Virus record (IMG/VR): IMGVR_UViG_3300028392_000050
Span: 1 to 64,000 of that record
Strand: one strand, 5' to 3'
DNA length: 64,000 nt
Source: a virus
The position numbers and the translations under genes are program-made. This document shows, piece after piece, positions 1-8,469 of the stretch. Within the stretch, counting starts at the first letter, position 1. Every line of letters begins with the position of its first letter. The notes beneath the pieces were generated by a model, which was not told where the DNA came from, did no database searches, and saw only the letters and a list, made by a program, of their open reading frames with translations.

Positions 1-73
1 AGGTTATCGGTGTAATTGATATCCCATCGCGACTACTTCGGTATGGTCGATGGGGGATGGACTTTCCTTCATT

Positions 74-1300
74 ATGAGTACAGAAACAAAACTAATTGGT
101 GCGGCCATTCGTGTCCGCGACCTATCCTCCCTATTTGAGCGCGGGGTATCCGACTCTTGGTTTTCTAACGAAGATGACAAGCGTGTCTGGACATACCTGC
201 GTACGCACTTTGCCAAGTACGGTGAGTGCCCAAGCGAAGAGGTAATCGCAGCTAACTTCCCTACCTATCGAGTAGCGGAACTAACTGACTCAATTGACTT
301 CCTACTAGATGACTTAGTAGATAAGCGACGCAAGCTTTCTATTAGCAATACGCTACGTCAAGCAGTAGAAGCAATCCAAAACGAAAAAGACCACGAGGCA
401 GCCTTGCTGCTTATGCAGGGTGGTTTAGTAAAGCTTGAAGAAGAGGGCCTGAACAAGACCTCAGATATCAACTTGATTACAACCACAGAATCGCGGTGGG
501 AAGATTACTTATTCCGTAAGAACAACCCTGGTCTACTAGGAGTAGCTACCGGATTCCCTACCATAGATGCTGTAACCAACGGGTTGCAAAAGGGTCAGCT
601 AATTGTAATTGTTGCTACGCCTAAGACAGGTAAGTCAACGCTTGCTTTGCAGATTGCTAATAATATCCACAAGCAAGAGATGTCGCCTATGTTCCAGTCA
701 TTTGAGATGACTAACCGAGAACAGCAGAACCGCTATGACTCAATGCGTGCCCTAGTTTCTCACAACCGTTTGATTTCAGGTACATTGACTAAGGACGAAG
801 AAAAGCGATTCCAAGACTCGTTGAACAGTATGGCTGACGACCCTACTAACTTCTGGCTTGTAGATGCTGCTCACGGCATTACCGTGTCCACTATTCAGAG
901 CAAGATTCAAACGCTTAATCCAGATGTCGTATTTATTGACGGTGTGTATTTGATGCTAGATGAGCAGACCGGTGAGTCAAACACCCCACAGGCCTTGACC
1001 GGAATTACTCGTTCGCTAAAGCGTCTAGCCCAGCGCACAAACAAGCCAATCGTTATTACTACACAGGCGCTTAACTGGAAGACTAAAAAGGGTAAGGTAT
1101 CTACTGACTCAATCGGTTACTCATCATCATTCCTGCAGGACGCAGACGTTGTGTTTGGCCTTGAGCGTGAAGATGAAAACGTAGACGATACCAGAACCCT
1201 AAAGGTCATGGCTGCTCGTAACAGCGGTAACGTAGAAGCATCCCTAATGTGGGACTGGGCAAGCGGTTTGTTCCGTGAGATGACTAGTGATGACGTATGA
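74..1300 (+). CDS. dnaB: DnaB-like replicative DNA helicase
   Basis: Replicative helicase of the RecA-fold DnaB family, which unwinds duplex DNA at the fork. A Walker A motif (ATPKTGKST) lies near residues 181-189 and a Walker B strand (DVVFIDG) near 285. An N-terminal helical region of about 150 residues fits the DnaB N domain, and 408 aa is normal for the family. Start chosen at MSTETKLIG; an in-frame ATG at 50 would add 8 residues, and neither has a clear ribosome site. The stop overlaps the next start by 4 bp (ATGA), so helicase and primase are probably translationally coupled. Confidence 0.88.
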   Translation: MSTETKLIGAAIRVRDLSSLFERGVSDSWFSNEDDKRVWTYLRTHFAKYGECPSEEVIAANFPTYRVAELTDSIDFLLDDLVDKRRKLSISNTLRQAVEAIQNEKDHEAALLLMQGGLVKLEEEGLNKTSDINLITTTESRWEDYLFRKNNPGLLGVATGFPTIDAVTNGLQKGQLIVIVATPKTGKSTLALQIANNIHKQEMSPMFQSFEMTNREQQNRYDSMRALVSHNRLISGTLTKDEEKRFQDSLNSMADDPTNFWLVDAAHGITVSTIQSKIQTLNPDVVFIDGVYLMLDEQTGESNTPQALTGITRSLKRLAQRTNKPIVITTQALNWKTKKGKVSTDSIGYSSSFLQDADVVFGLEREDENVDDTRTLKVMAARNSGNVEASLMWDWASGLFREMTSDDV

Positions 1301-2247
1301 GACTAGAGCAGATGGAGACGGTATTACGCCGTCTAGATATTGAACCGGTCAATGCACGCGGCTCAGAGGTACTTGCACTATGCCCAGGCCACAAAGAAAT
1401 TACTGGCAAGGAAGACCGTAGCCCGTCATGGTGGATTAACTCTGAAACCGGTGCTCACATCTGCTTCTCCTGCGGATTTAAAGGCAACTTATTTTCGTTA
1501 ATCGCTACCGTGCAAGGCTACAAAGACCCTAACGGTTTTTTAGATTACGCCGATGCTAAAGACTGGCTATACCTATCTTTTGATAATATCCAGCTAGGCG
1601 CTCCAGAAGAAGAACAAGAGCAAGAGTCTGTATTCAAAGAAGTTACTAATATCACAGAGTCAAGACTTGCTTTGTTTACGCTACCTCCGGCACACGCGCT
1701 ATCGGCCCGCGGATTTACATACGAAGCTGCTGAAAAACATCAACTGCTTTGGGATACCGTGCACTCAAACTGGATATCAGTAATTCGTGACCCGCATTCA
1801 AATAAATTACTCGGATGGCAGGAGAAAGGGTTTAGTCGCCGTTATTTCCGAAACTACCCGACTGGGGTAGAAAAGTCTACAACGTTATTTGGGCTTAACC
1901 GATATTCCGGAGGACGCATGATTGTTGTAGAGTCCCCATTAGACGTAGTAAGATTAGAGTCTGTAGGAATAACTGGAGCAGTATCTACTTATGGCTCTAT
2001 GATTTCTAATGCTCAGATTGAGTTAATTAAAGAGGCAGATGAAATCTTGTTTGCTTTAGACAATGACGAGTCTGGCATTAATGCATCTAAAAAGATGCTA
2101 GAGCAAAACTTTGAGGCTTGGTATTTTAACTATGGCCACACAGATATGAAAGACGTAGGCGCAATGAGCCGTATTGAAATCCTTACCGGATTGGATAACG
2201 CTAAGCACTCCGTAAATGGTCTAGGAGCACTGACATGGGGTTCGTAG
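1297..2247 (+). CDS. DnaG-like DNA primase
   Basis: Primase that makes RNA primers for lagging-strand synthesis. An N-terminal zinc-binding module is visible (C29, H32, C56, C59 in CPGH and CFSC). A TOPRIM domain follows around residues 205-265, with the acidic VVESPLD motif and the DND motif (ALDNDESG). At 316 aa it is shorter than bacterial DnaG and lacks an obvious C-terminal helicase-binding domain, as is common in phages. It overlaps the helicase by 4 bp and the following SNF2 gene by 13 bp, so the three form one replication operon. Confidence 0.87.
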   Translation: MRLEQMETVLRRLDIEPVNARGSEVLALCPGHKEITGKEDRSPSWWINSETGAHICFSCGFKGNLFSLIATVQGYKDPNGFLDYADAKDWLYLSFDNIQLGAPEEEQEQESVFKEVTNITESRLALFTLPPAHALSARGFTYEAAEKHQLLWDTVHSNWISVIRDPHSNKLLGWQEKGFSRRYFRNYPTGVEKSTTLFGLNRYSGGRMIVVESPLDVVRLESVGITGAVSTYGSMISNAQIELIKEADEILFALDNDESGINASKKMLEQNFEAWYFNYGHTDMKDVGAMSRIEILTGLDNAKHSVNGLGALTWGS

Positions 2248-3818
2248 GAACACTGCTGCCTTATCAGCCAGAGGCCGTTGATAAGATGACCGAGCGCGGC
2301 AAGATGCTAGTTGCTTATGACCTAGGACTTGGTAAAACAGTCTTGACTATTGCTGCTATTGAAGGGTTGATGGATAGCGGGGAAATTATTGAACCAGGTT
2401 TAATTATCTGCTTGTCTAGCCTTAAATACCAGTGGCAGTCATCCATTACTAAGTTTACTAATGGCTCTAACGCCCTTGTAATTGACGGCACCCAGGACCA
2501 GCGTAAACGCCAATATCAAAAGGCGTTAAAGTGGAAAACTTATGGCGTTGACTACATCATTATGAACTACGAACAAGTAGTTAATGACTGGGAGTATGTA
2601 AGTAAACTACCACGCGGATTTGTTGTGTTGGACGAAGCAACTGCTATTAAATCATTTAAATCTAAACGTGCTAAGGCAGTTAAAAAGTTAGCCACCTCTA
2701 AATACAGGTTTGCGCTTACCGGCACGCCTATTGAAAACGGTAAACCAGAAGAACTATTCAGCATCATGCAGTTTGTGGATGAAAGCGTACTTGGTAGGTT
2801 TGACAAGTTTGATATGACGTTTATTGTGCGCAATGCCTGGGGTGGTGTAGAGCGTTATAGAAATCTACCTACTTTGCATGAACGTATGAAAGAAGCCTCT
2901 GTACGTAAAGCACAAAGTGACCCAGATGTAGCACCCTTTTTGCCCGCCACTATTCACAAAGACCCTGTGTATGTAATGATGGATAGAAAAACAGCCAATC
3001 TTTACAAGCGTATTGCAGATGATTTGCTACTAGACTTGGATAACGCACAAACCTTATTTGGTAGCAACTTCAATGTCTTAGCTCACTACGGATTTGAAAA
3101 GTCTTGGGGAGGACCTGCAGACGAACTACGTGGCCAATTGATGTCTAAGATAGGCTGCCTTAAAATGCTGACTTGTTCCCCAGAGCTGCTTCAAATAAGT
3201 GCTGAAAAGTTCCGTGCAGGTAACGGACAAGGCTCAGCGTACGCGGCTCAATTAGACGACGAAGAGCTATTAAGTAATTTGCCGAATACAAAACTAGAAG
3301 TATTTATTAAATATGTAAAAGACTTCTTAGACCAGGATGAAAAGAATAAATTAGTTGTGTTTTGCTCATATGTCGATATGGTAGATATTATTGCTGACCG
3401 CATTGGTAGAGACATAAGCGTTACATACACCGGACAACTAGATGCTAAGACAAAGGAAAAACACAAAAATGCTCTTAATAATGACCCTAATATTCGTGTT
3501 TTTATTAGTTCAGATGCTGGTGGCTATGGAGTTGACCTACCATCCGCCAACATGCTTATCAATTATGATTTACCTTGGTCTTCTGGCCTTGCTATTCAGC
3601 GTAATGGGCGTATTCGTAGGGCTTCTTCCGCTTGGAAAACTATTGTAATCCAAGACTTCCTAGTTACTAATTCAGTGGAAGTTCGTCAACACGCAGCTCT
3701 CCAGCAAAAAAATGCTGTGGCATCTGCGGTTATTGACGGTACCGGAATTAACGAAAGCGGCGGAGTGGACTTGACAATTGGCACACTTCGTGGTTTCCTA
3801 TTAGATATGTCGGTTTAA
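2235..3818 (+). CDS. SNF2/DEAD-box family DNA helicase
   Basis: Superfamily 2 ATPase of the SNF2 type, acting as a DNA translocase or helicase. Motif I is DLGLGKT (residues 29-35), motif II is LDEAT, motif III region is ALTGTPIEN, and motif VI is QRNGRIRRA near the C-terminus. The length of 527 aa fits phage SNF2-like helicases common in actinophages. The start ATGGGGTTC lies inside the primase 3' end. Probably assists replication-fork or recombination steps; the specific substrate cannot be inferred. Confidence 0.87.
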   Translation: MGFVGTLLPYQPEAVDKMTERGKMLVAYDLGLGKTVLTIAAIEGLMDSGEIIEPGLIICLSSLKYQWQSSITKFTNGSNALVIDGTQDQRKRQYQKALKWKTYGVDYIIMNYEQVVNDWEYVSKLPRGFVVLDEATAIKSFKSKRAKAVKKLATSKYRFALTGTPIENGKPEELFSIMQFVDESVLGRFDKFDMTFIVRNAWGGVERYRNLPTLHERMKEASVRKAQSDPDVAPFLPATIHKDPVYVMMDRKTANLYKRIADDLLLDLDNAQTLFGSNFNVLAHYGFEKSWGGPADELRGQLMSKIGCLKMLTCSPELLQISAEKFRAGNGQGSAYAAQLDDEELLSNLPNTKLEVFIKYVKDFLDQDEKNKLVVFCSYVDMVDIIADRIGRDISVTYTGQLDAKTKEKHKNALNNDPNIRVFISSDAGGYGVDLPSANMLINYDLPWSSGLAIQRNGRIRRASSAWKTIVIQDFLVTNSVEVRQHAALQQKNAVASAVIDGTGINESGGVDLTIGTLRGFLLDMSV

Positions 3819-3819
3819 T

Positions 3820-3987
3820 ATGCCTACATATGAGTATCACTGTGAACACTGTAATAAATCAATTCTATTAATACATGAAATGAATGAACAGCCAAAGCCA
3901 GTATGCGAAGATTGCTCAACTCCTTTAAACCGAGTGTTTAAAATAGGAGCAGTTCAGTTTAGAGGCGGGGGCTGGGGAAGAAACTAA
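3820..3987 (+). CDS. FmdB-like zinc-ribbon small protein
   Basis: A 55-aa protein beginning MPTYEYHCEHC with a second cysteine pair CEDC, matching the FmdB/CxxC zinc-ribbon family of small putative regulators. It ends in a glycine-rich tail (RGGGWGRN). It starts one base after the SNF2 stop codon and its stop overlaps the next start by one base (TAATG), so it belongs to the same operon. Biochemical role in phages is unknown. Confidence 0.75.
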   Translation: MPTYEYHCEHCNKSILLIHEMNEQPKPVCEDCSTPLNRVFKIGAVQFRGGGWGRN

Positions 3988-4223
3988 TGACGTTTGAAGA
4001 ATGGCTGCAACACGGCCTTACTCAAGGTTGGATTGGACCTAGTGTCTGCCACACTCACGATGGCTTACCTATGAGCGAGGATGAGTACGAAGAGTATGAC
4101 CGCGGAGACGACCCTTGCGTACATATATTAAGACTTTATGAAAGCCTAGAACACAAGGCTGCCGTAGAAGCAAACCACTCACCAAGCATTTGGCGAGCTA
4201 CCAATTCCGGCTACGAAATATAA
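3987..4223 (+). CDS. hypothetical protein; its 3' end is duplicated downstream
   Basis: A 78-aa acidic protein without a recognised family; HTHDG and DDPCVHILRLYESLE are visible. The C-terminal segment from SLEHKA to the stop, together with the following ribosome site (AAGGAG) and ATG, recurs 866 bp downstream after the methyltransferase. It is coupled to the previous gene through TAATG. Real gene status is supported by protein-level conservation of the duplicated tail despite many synonymous changes. Confidence 0.7.
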   Translation: MTFEEWLQHGLTQGWIGPSVCHTHDGLPMSEDEYEEYDRGDDPCVHILRLYESLEHKAAVEANHSPSIWRATNSGYEI

Positions 4224-4235
4224 GGAGAAATAATG
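4143..4235 (+). repeat. direct repeat copy 1 flanking the methyltransferase gene
   Basis: A 93-bp segment covering the last 26 codons of the preceding gene, the ribosome site and the start codon of the methyltransferase. It aligns without gaps to 5009-5101; I count 15 mismatches (about 84% identity), mostly at third codon positions. Confidence 0.85.
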
Positions 4236-4982
4236 TTGCCAATTGCTTCTAATGCTTCAGGTTCGCTTTATGCGGTTGATGCAGTCAAGTTCATGAAAGC
4301 TTTGCCTTCTAATGCTGTTCAATTGATTTGGACTGATCCGCCTTTTGGAACTAATAATGTTCAGCGTATTGAATCAACTGCTAAACAATACAAGGATTTG
4401 ACTGTTGATCAGGTTATTGAATTGATGGTTGATGTTGGTAAAGCTGCTTTTGATGCTTTGACTGATACTGGTGTTCTTGCTATTTGTTTAGATTATCGGT
4501 CAGTCCATCAGGTTTACTGCGAGATGCTTAAAATTGGTTTTATTCCGCAGAATGAAATTATTTGGACTTTTGGGCTAGGGCGTGGTGCTTCTAAATGGTG
4601 GGCGAATAAACATAATACGATTCTGCTTTTCAGTAAAACTTCTAATCCTTTATTTCAAGCAGACTTTGTTCCTTATGTTGAACGCAAATGGCCGAAGAAG
4701 GGTTATGAAGGGACTAAGAAGGTTGCTTCAGTTTGGGATATAACTTTGTCTAATACGCATCCTGAGCGTGTTGGTTATCCTAATCAGAAACCTTTGGATT
4801 TGATAAAGCCTTTTATTGAAGTGCATACTAAAGCTGGTGATGCTGTTGTTGATCCTTTCGGGGGTTCTGGTTCTACTGCTCATGCAGCTAAGTTACTTGG
4901 AAGGCGGTTTGTTACTAATGACGCTAATCCGGTTGCTGTTGATGTGATGTTGAAGCGATTGTTTGATCATGGCAAGAGATAG
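4233..4982 (+). CDS. DNA methyltransferase (N4/N6, beta-class order)
   Basis: Amino-group DNA methyltransferase. The catalytic motif is TDPPFG near residue 33 and the SAM-binding motif is DPFGGSGST near residue 209; catalytic motif before SAM motif is the beta-class order of N4-cytosine or N6-adenine enzymes. At 249 aa it is a stand-alone methylase with no nuclease partner nearby. Codon use is strikingly T-ending (GTT, GCT, TTG), unlike its neighbours, and GATC tetramers are common in it but look rare elsewhere. With the flanking duplicated gene tails this points to recent acquisition. The recognition site is unknown. Confidence 0.87.
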   Translation: MLPIASNASGSLYAVDAVKFMKALPSNAVQLIWTDPPFGTNNVQRIESTAKQYKDLTVDQVIELMVDVGKAAFDALTDTGVLAICLDYRSVHQVYCEMLKIGFIPQNEIIWTFGLGRGASKWWANKHNTILLFSKTSNPLFQADFVPYVERKWPKKGYEGTKKVASVWDITLSNTHPERVGYPNQKPLDLIKPFIEVHTKAGDAVVDPFGGSGSTAHAAKLLGRRFVTNDANPVAVDVMLKRLFDHGKR

Positions 4983-5008
4983 TTTCAGTTTTACTGTTTT
5001 TGGGTTTG

Positions 5009-5093
5009 AGCCTAGACCGCAAGGCTGAAGTAGAGGCAAACCACGCACCAAGTATCTGGAGAGCAACAAACTCAGGTTATGAAATATAAGGAG
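5009..5093 (+). pseudogene. remnant C-terminus duplicating the gene at 3987-4223
   Basis: Reading SLDRKAEVEANHAPSIW and onward to a TAA at 5091-5093, this fragment matches the end of the gene at 3987-4223 residue for residue except for a few changes. No start codon or upstream part remains after the methyltransferase stop. It is best explained as the tail of a second, diverged allele left by recombination. Confidence 0.7.
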
Positions 5094-5101
5094 AAATAAT
5101 G
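5009..5101 (+). repeat. direct repeat copy 2 flanking the methyltransferase gene
   Basis: Partner of 4143-4235. The last 23 bp, containing the stop codon, AAGGAG and ATG, are identical in both copies, whereas the coding part has drifted at silent sites. Confidence 0.85.
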
Positions 5102-5227
5102 GCCAAAGGAAAATCAGCACCAGCACCAGTCACTAAGGCTAGTGATGGCCGTAACAACGGTAAAGCATTTAAGAAGCACCCAAAGATTTTTGACGCAATT
5201 AAACGAAAGTTAGTGCGCAAAAAGTAA
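5099..5227 (+). CDS. small basic protein
   Basis: A 42-aa lysine-rich protein (MAKGKSAPAPVTK ... KRKLVRKK) with a clear AAGGAG ribosome site. No family recognised. It ends just before a strong bidirectional terminator and is the last plus-strand gene before the convergent lysis block. Net charge suggests nucleic acid or envelope binding, but that is inference only. Confidence 0.6.
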   Translation: MAKGKSAPAPVTKASDGRNNGKAFKKHPKIFDAIKRKLVRKK

Positions 5228-5230
5228 ATA

Positions 5231-5262
5231 AAAAACCCCCTGCTAAACAGCAGGGGGTTTTT
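5231..5262. terminator. bidirectional rho-independent terminator
   Basis: AAAAACCCCCTGCT pairs with AGCAGGGGGTTTTT around a 4-nt loop, with A and T runs on both sides. It separates convergent operons. Confidence 0.92.
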
Positions 5263-5274
5263 TACTATAAACTA

Positions 5275-5643
5275 TTAAGCTGTAGGAGCCTCTTCTTCTG
5301 GGGCGTCTACGTGGTCTGCAAGTTCTGATAGGTCACCAAAATCGCTAAGCTGAGGAGTTTCAGCAGCAGATTCTTCAAGTGCCTTCTTAATCTCAGGGTC
5401 ATTTGCTGACTGCTTTGCAACAGCTGCGCGGAAACCCTTTTCAATTTCTTCATTAGAAATAGTGGCATCCCAAGCAAGCTGGACACCAAAATAAATGATG
5501 ATTGATGAGAACACGGTCATAACACCGTTTAGAGCACCCAAGATAGGGCCAATGCCTGATGCAGCACCGGTAGCCATACCTGGAATTGCAGCAAACATAA
5601 TCACACCAATGGTGCGCTTAATTAGGTTAAAAAGTTGCTTCAT
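5275..5643 (-). CDS. holin-like membrane protein
   Basis: A 122-aa protein with an N-terminal cationic start (MKQLFNLIKRT) followed by two hydrophobic segments (about residues 12-35 and 38-58) and an acidic alanine-rich cytoplasmic tail (DAPEEEAPTA). Position directly after the M23 endolysin, whose stop codon abuts this start, suggests a holin or other lysis-control membrane protein. No specific holin family recognised. Confidence 0.6.
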   Translation of the reverse strand: MKQLFNLIKRTIGVIMFAAIPGMATGAASGIGPILGALNGVMTVFSSIIIYFGVQLAWDATISNEEIEKGFRAAVAKQSANDPEIKKALEESAAETPQLSDFGDLSELADHVDAPEEEAPTA

Positions 5644-6167
5644 TATTTAATCTCCTGTTTGCAGGTAGGGCAAACCTTTGGGTCTGCGTGAACTGGGGCA
5701 GCAGCAGGTGCAACAGCAGGCTTAGCAGCCTTCTGCTTTGCAATCTGGCCTTTAATGTATTCGTGAGCGTTGTATACTTTACCGCCAAACACACCTTCTA
5801 CAGATGTGCTAAGAGTAAAGTGCAAATGACAACCAAAACTCGCTGAGCCGGTGTTACCTGCGTGACCTACTACATCTCCTGACTTCACAACTGTTCCAAC
5901 CTTAAGTGGCGATGGCTCATTCATGTGGCAGTAACCAAAGTAGTGGTCATTATCTGTTTTTAGTACTACGACGTTGCCGAGTACTGCGCTTTGTGCTAGA
6001 GGTCTGTTAAGTACGATTGTTCCATCGTTTACGGCGAGCAAAGGCTCTCCGACTGCGAAACCGTTATAGTCGGTTCCACGGTGACCTGGGGCTTTGTGCC
6101 ACTGGTCTACTGCGCCAAATAGTGATCCGAGTTTGACCTTCTTTACTGGGAAAATCCAGTTACCCAT
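5643..6167 (-). CDS. M23-family peptidase, probable endolysin
   Basis: Zinc metallopeptidase of the LytM/M23 family that cleaves peptidoglycan cross-bridges. The zinc ligands appear as HRGTDY (HxxxD) near residue 29 and HLHF near residue 118. No signal peptide is present, so export would depend on a holin. The tail is alanine/proline rich and ends in CPTCKQE, a possible extra metal site. The 174-aa length equals a single catalytic domain. Small membrane proteins lie on both sides, supporting a lysis cassette. Confidence 0.85.
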   Translation of the reverse strand: MGNWIFPVKKVKLGSLFGAVDQWHKAPGHRGTDYNGFAVGEPLLAVNDGTIVLNRPLAQSAVLGNVVVLKTDNDHYFGYCHMNEPSPLKVGTVVKSGDVVGHAGNTGSASFGCHLHFTLSTSVEGVFGGKVYNAHEYIKGQIAKQKAAKPAVAPAAAPVHADPKVCPTCKQEIK

Positions 6168-6240
6168 AGGGATTCCTTTCGAAGGGTTGGAGGGGACATA
6201 TCTATTGTCCCGTATTTACAGGCATTTTACAGGGGAAAAG

Positions 6241-6282
6241 AAAAACCCGGGTACCTGCTAATTAGCAAATACCCGGGTTTTT
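6241..6282. terminator. bidirectional terminator within the lysis block
   Basis: AAAAACCCGGGTA and TACCCGGGTTTTT form a 13-bp stem with a 16-nt loop. On the minus strand it follows the acidic gene at 6290-6448. Confidence 0.9.
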
Positions 6283-6289
6283 AGCTAAA

Positions 6290-6448
6290 TTATTCAGCTT
6301 CTGGAGCGTCTTCCTCAGCTTCTTCAGCCTCTTCAACGTCATCGAAATCTACGAAGTCATCAACTTCTTCAACTTCTACAACATCCAGTTCAGCCTCAAG
6401 TTCAGCATCAGTTACTTCTACAGCATCTAGGTTTAGTTCATCCGACAT
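6290..6448 (-). CDS. very acidic small protein
   Basis: A 52-aa protein made largely of Asp, Glu, Val and Ala (MSDELNLDAVEVTDAE ... DAPEAE) with no cysteine, lysine or arginine. An AAGGAT ribosome site precedes the ATG. It ends shortly before a strong terminator. The extreme acidity recalls DNA mimics or anti-restriction proteins, but composition alone cannot show that. Confidence 0.6.
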   Translation of the reverse strand: MSDELNLDAVEVTDAELEAELDVVEVEEVDDFVDFDDVEEAEEAEEDAPEAE

Positions 6449-6495
6449 AATGGTATCCTTTGTCTAGGTGGGTGGGGGGACACTTTTATTATGGC

Positions 6496-6684
6496 TTATT
6501 CGTCGCGATTACGCAGCGGGAAAGTAAGAATCCAGATAAGAAGAGTGACACCAATCAACTTACCTACGATATCTCTAGCAGAGCCTTCTAGAAGCACCCA
6601 ACCAAGGGCTAGACCCAAAAGGGTCCAAGCCTGGTCAAGTAGGTCTCTAAGCAGGGCAACTAGGAATTTTTTTACCTTTTTCAT
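6496..6684 (-). CDS. small membrane protein
   Basis: A 62-aa protein with two hydrophobic stretches (LLDQAWTLLGLALGWVLL and IGVTLLIWILTF) between basic ends, preceded by AGGAG. Its ATG overlaps the stop of the secreted PA14 protein by 4 bp. Possible holin or accessory lysis protein by position. Confidence 0.65.
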   Translation of the reverse strand: MKKVKKFLVALLRDLLDQAWTLLGLALGWVLLEGSARDIVGKLIGVTLLIWILTFPLRNRDE

Positions 6685-8198
6685 TGTTTTCTCCTATTTG
6701 TTCTATTTGAGGATGATGAGCCACCAGAAGCGGTTGCCAGGGCAGCTGTTTGAGCAATTTGCCCAACGACTAGGGTGGTTACTACAAGTGTCTGAGCTTT
6801 TTTACGGGCTTTAGGTGAGATATCCGCACCTACGTTACCAATAGCGTTCAATACGTTAGCAATGGCTACAGCAGCTTGACCAACACCAGGAATATTCGCA
6901 ATACCTGGGTCAACCACAATGTCATCTTGCTCGGCTGCCAAGTAAAGCGCATCCAAAGCTTGCTGGTACTCTGGTGAGCCTTCTGTTGCTGTTTCAAATA
7001 CAACCAAAGCCGCTTCTTTAAGTTGCGTGGCCTGTTCTGGAGTCAACTGGGTAGGGTCTACTGCCTGTAAATCAACTTGGCCTAAATCAGTAATTACCGC
7101 AGGAATATTAGGGTCACCTTGCGGCTCTGGCTGTGGTTCTGGAACAACTGGCGGGACTACGACAGGTGGGTCAGGGACTACCACAGGCGGAACAACTACC
7201 GGAGGTTCTGGAATAACTGGCGGCACAACTACAGGTGGGTCAGGTATTACAGGTGGCTGAGGGTCTACCGGCGGGTCAGGAATAACTGGCGGAACTACAA
7301 CAGGAGGTTCAGTAGGTTGTGGCACAGGGACGACTACTTGGTCAAAGCCTGTGTGAACTACGATTGGGTCAGAGTACTGCGAGTAAACGTGAAGAGTGTC
7401 ATTGTCAGAACGCACCATAAAAGTAACGTCTGTATCTTCTGGCAAACCACCAATCGTAATATTTTGGTCGGTAGAACTTACCCCCCAACCATCAGCACCT
7501 GCGTAAGTCCAAGTTACTGCGTAGTGCTCAATTGGAGTGTCTTCAACAACTGCTCCCCAAACCAAATCAACGTTAGTGCCATCAGCAGTTCCAACTAGAC
7601 CAACTGGCTGGCTTAGAAAAGGCGGGTTAACAAATACTGGAGCAGAGCCGTCAGTAGTGAAATATTCAGAAGGAACGACATCCCAGTTAGAGCCGTTGTC
7701 AGGAGAATACATAAGAGTATCGCTGGCACCACCACCATACTCGTAGAACCAAGCGTCTAGAGCGTAGGTATGACCGCCCTCAATCTTGATGTCTGGATAA
7801 ACCTGACCCCAGCGACCTTTTAGCACCCAGTCATTAGTAATGATTGGAGTTCCGTCAAGAGATAGCCAGAAACCGTCATCAGCAGGAGCCATAAACGCAA
7901 AAGTGCCAGACTTTGGGAAAGTTACAAAACCTGTGTAATGTACCAAAACAAAATCAGGCTGACATCCAGCAACAGCTCCTAAAGCATCAAAGTCGGCATC
8001 AATGTTGTCAACGTGAGTCCACGCACCTTCACAAGGGGTGTACGGTTGACGGTCAGGAGTACTTGACCGGTCATAAGTGTAAACCTGGACATTAAGCCCG
8101 GATACTGTATCGGCAGACGCTATTGCTGGGAATAGTAGCGGTGTAAAAGCAAGTGGTAGTGTGACGAATAGCGCTGCGAATTTACGCAGACTTCTCAT
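6681..8198 (-). CDS. secreted PA14 / fibronectin-III / proline-rich surface protein
   Basis: A 505-aa exported protein. A signal peptide occupies residues 1-29 (hydrophobic run, cleavage near ASA-D). A PA14-like beta domain follows at about 35-190 (FVLVHYTGFVTFPKSG, ADDGFWLSLDG), then a fibronectin type III-like domain at about 198-285. Next comes a proline/valine repeat stalk (PPVVVPPVIPDPPV type) at about 290-360, an alpha-helical segment, and a C-terminal hydrophobic anchor ending in a basic tail. PA14 domains usually bind carbohydrate. A sortase-like signal was not seen. An extracellular, membrane-anchored protein made from the phage genome is unusual and may alter the infected cell surface. 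Confidence 0.75.
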   Translation of the reverse strand: MRSLRKFAALFVTLPLAFTPLLFPAIASADTVSGLNVQVYTYDRSSTPDRQPYTPCEGAWTHVDNIDADFDALGAVAGCQPDFVLVHYTGFVTFPKSGTFAFMAPADDGFWLSLDGTPIITNDWVLKGRWGQVYPDIKIEGGHTYALDAWFYEYGGGASDTLMYSPDNGSNWDVVPSEYFTTDGSAPVFVNPPFLSQPVGLVGTADGTNVDLVWGAVVEDTPIEHYAVTWTYAGADGWGVSSTDQNITIGGLPEDTDVTFMVRSDNDTLHVYSQYSDPIVVHTGFDQVVVPVPQPTEPPVVVPPVIPDPPVDPQPPVIPDPPVVVPPVIPEPPVVVPPVVVPDPPVVVPPVVPEPQPEPQGDPNIPAVITDLGQVDLQAVDPTQLTPEQATQLKEAALVVFETATEGSPEYQQALDALYLAAEQDDIVVDPGIANIPGVGQAAVAIANVLNAIGNVGADISPKARKKAQTLVVTTLVVGQIAQTAALATASGGSSSSNRTNRRKQ

Positions 8199-8469
8199 TC
8201 TTAGATTCCTCTACATTTTTTAAAGCAACAGTCTGTTGGAAAGCCGCATTGATTTCGTTAAGGGTTAGTTTGCCATCTTCTAGGAAAGCCAAAGCTAGCA
8301 ATTCTACTACCTTAGCTACAGCCATCACACCACCCATTACGGCACTAAACCAGATAGGAATTTGTATGCCGCTCATAGAGCCTGCGACTGTACCAGCACC
8401 AATTACGCCTAGTGCTGAGGCTACAAAAGTTGCGATTACACGCAACAAAACGTTTGCAAAAAGTTTCAT
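8182..8469 (-). CDS. holin-like membrane protein
   Basis: A 95-aa protein with two transmembrane segments (about residues 8-30 and 38-62, rich in Gly, Ala, Val) and a charged C-terminal tail (NVEESKNEKSA). Architecture resembles the membrane protein at 5275-5643, and both carry a short EEI/NEI helix after the second segment, so they may be distant paralogs. It overlaps the secreted protein by 17 bp. Confidence 0.65.
   Translation of the reverse strand: MKLFANVLLRVIATFVASALGVIGAGTVAGSMSGIQIPIWFSAVMGGVMAVAKVVELLALAFLEDGKLTLNEINAAFQQTVALKNVEESKNEKSA

Noticed and set aside
7027-7260. Glycine/threonine-rich ORF on the plus strand
   Set aside because: It is the antisense shadow of the proline-valine repeat region of the secreted protein on the minus strand.
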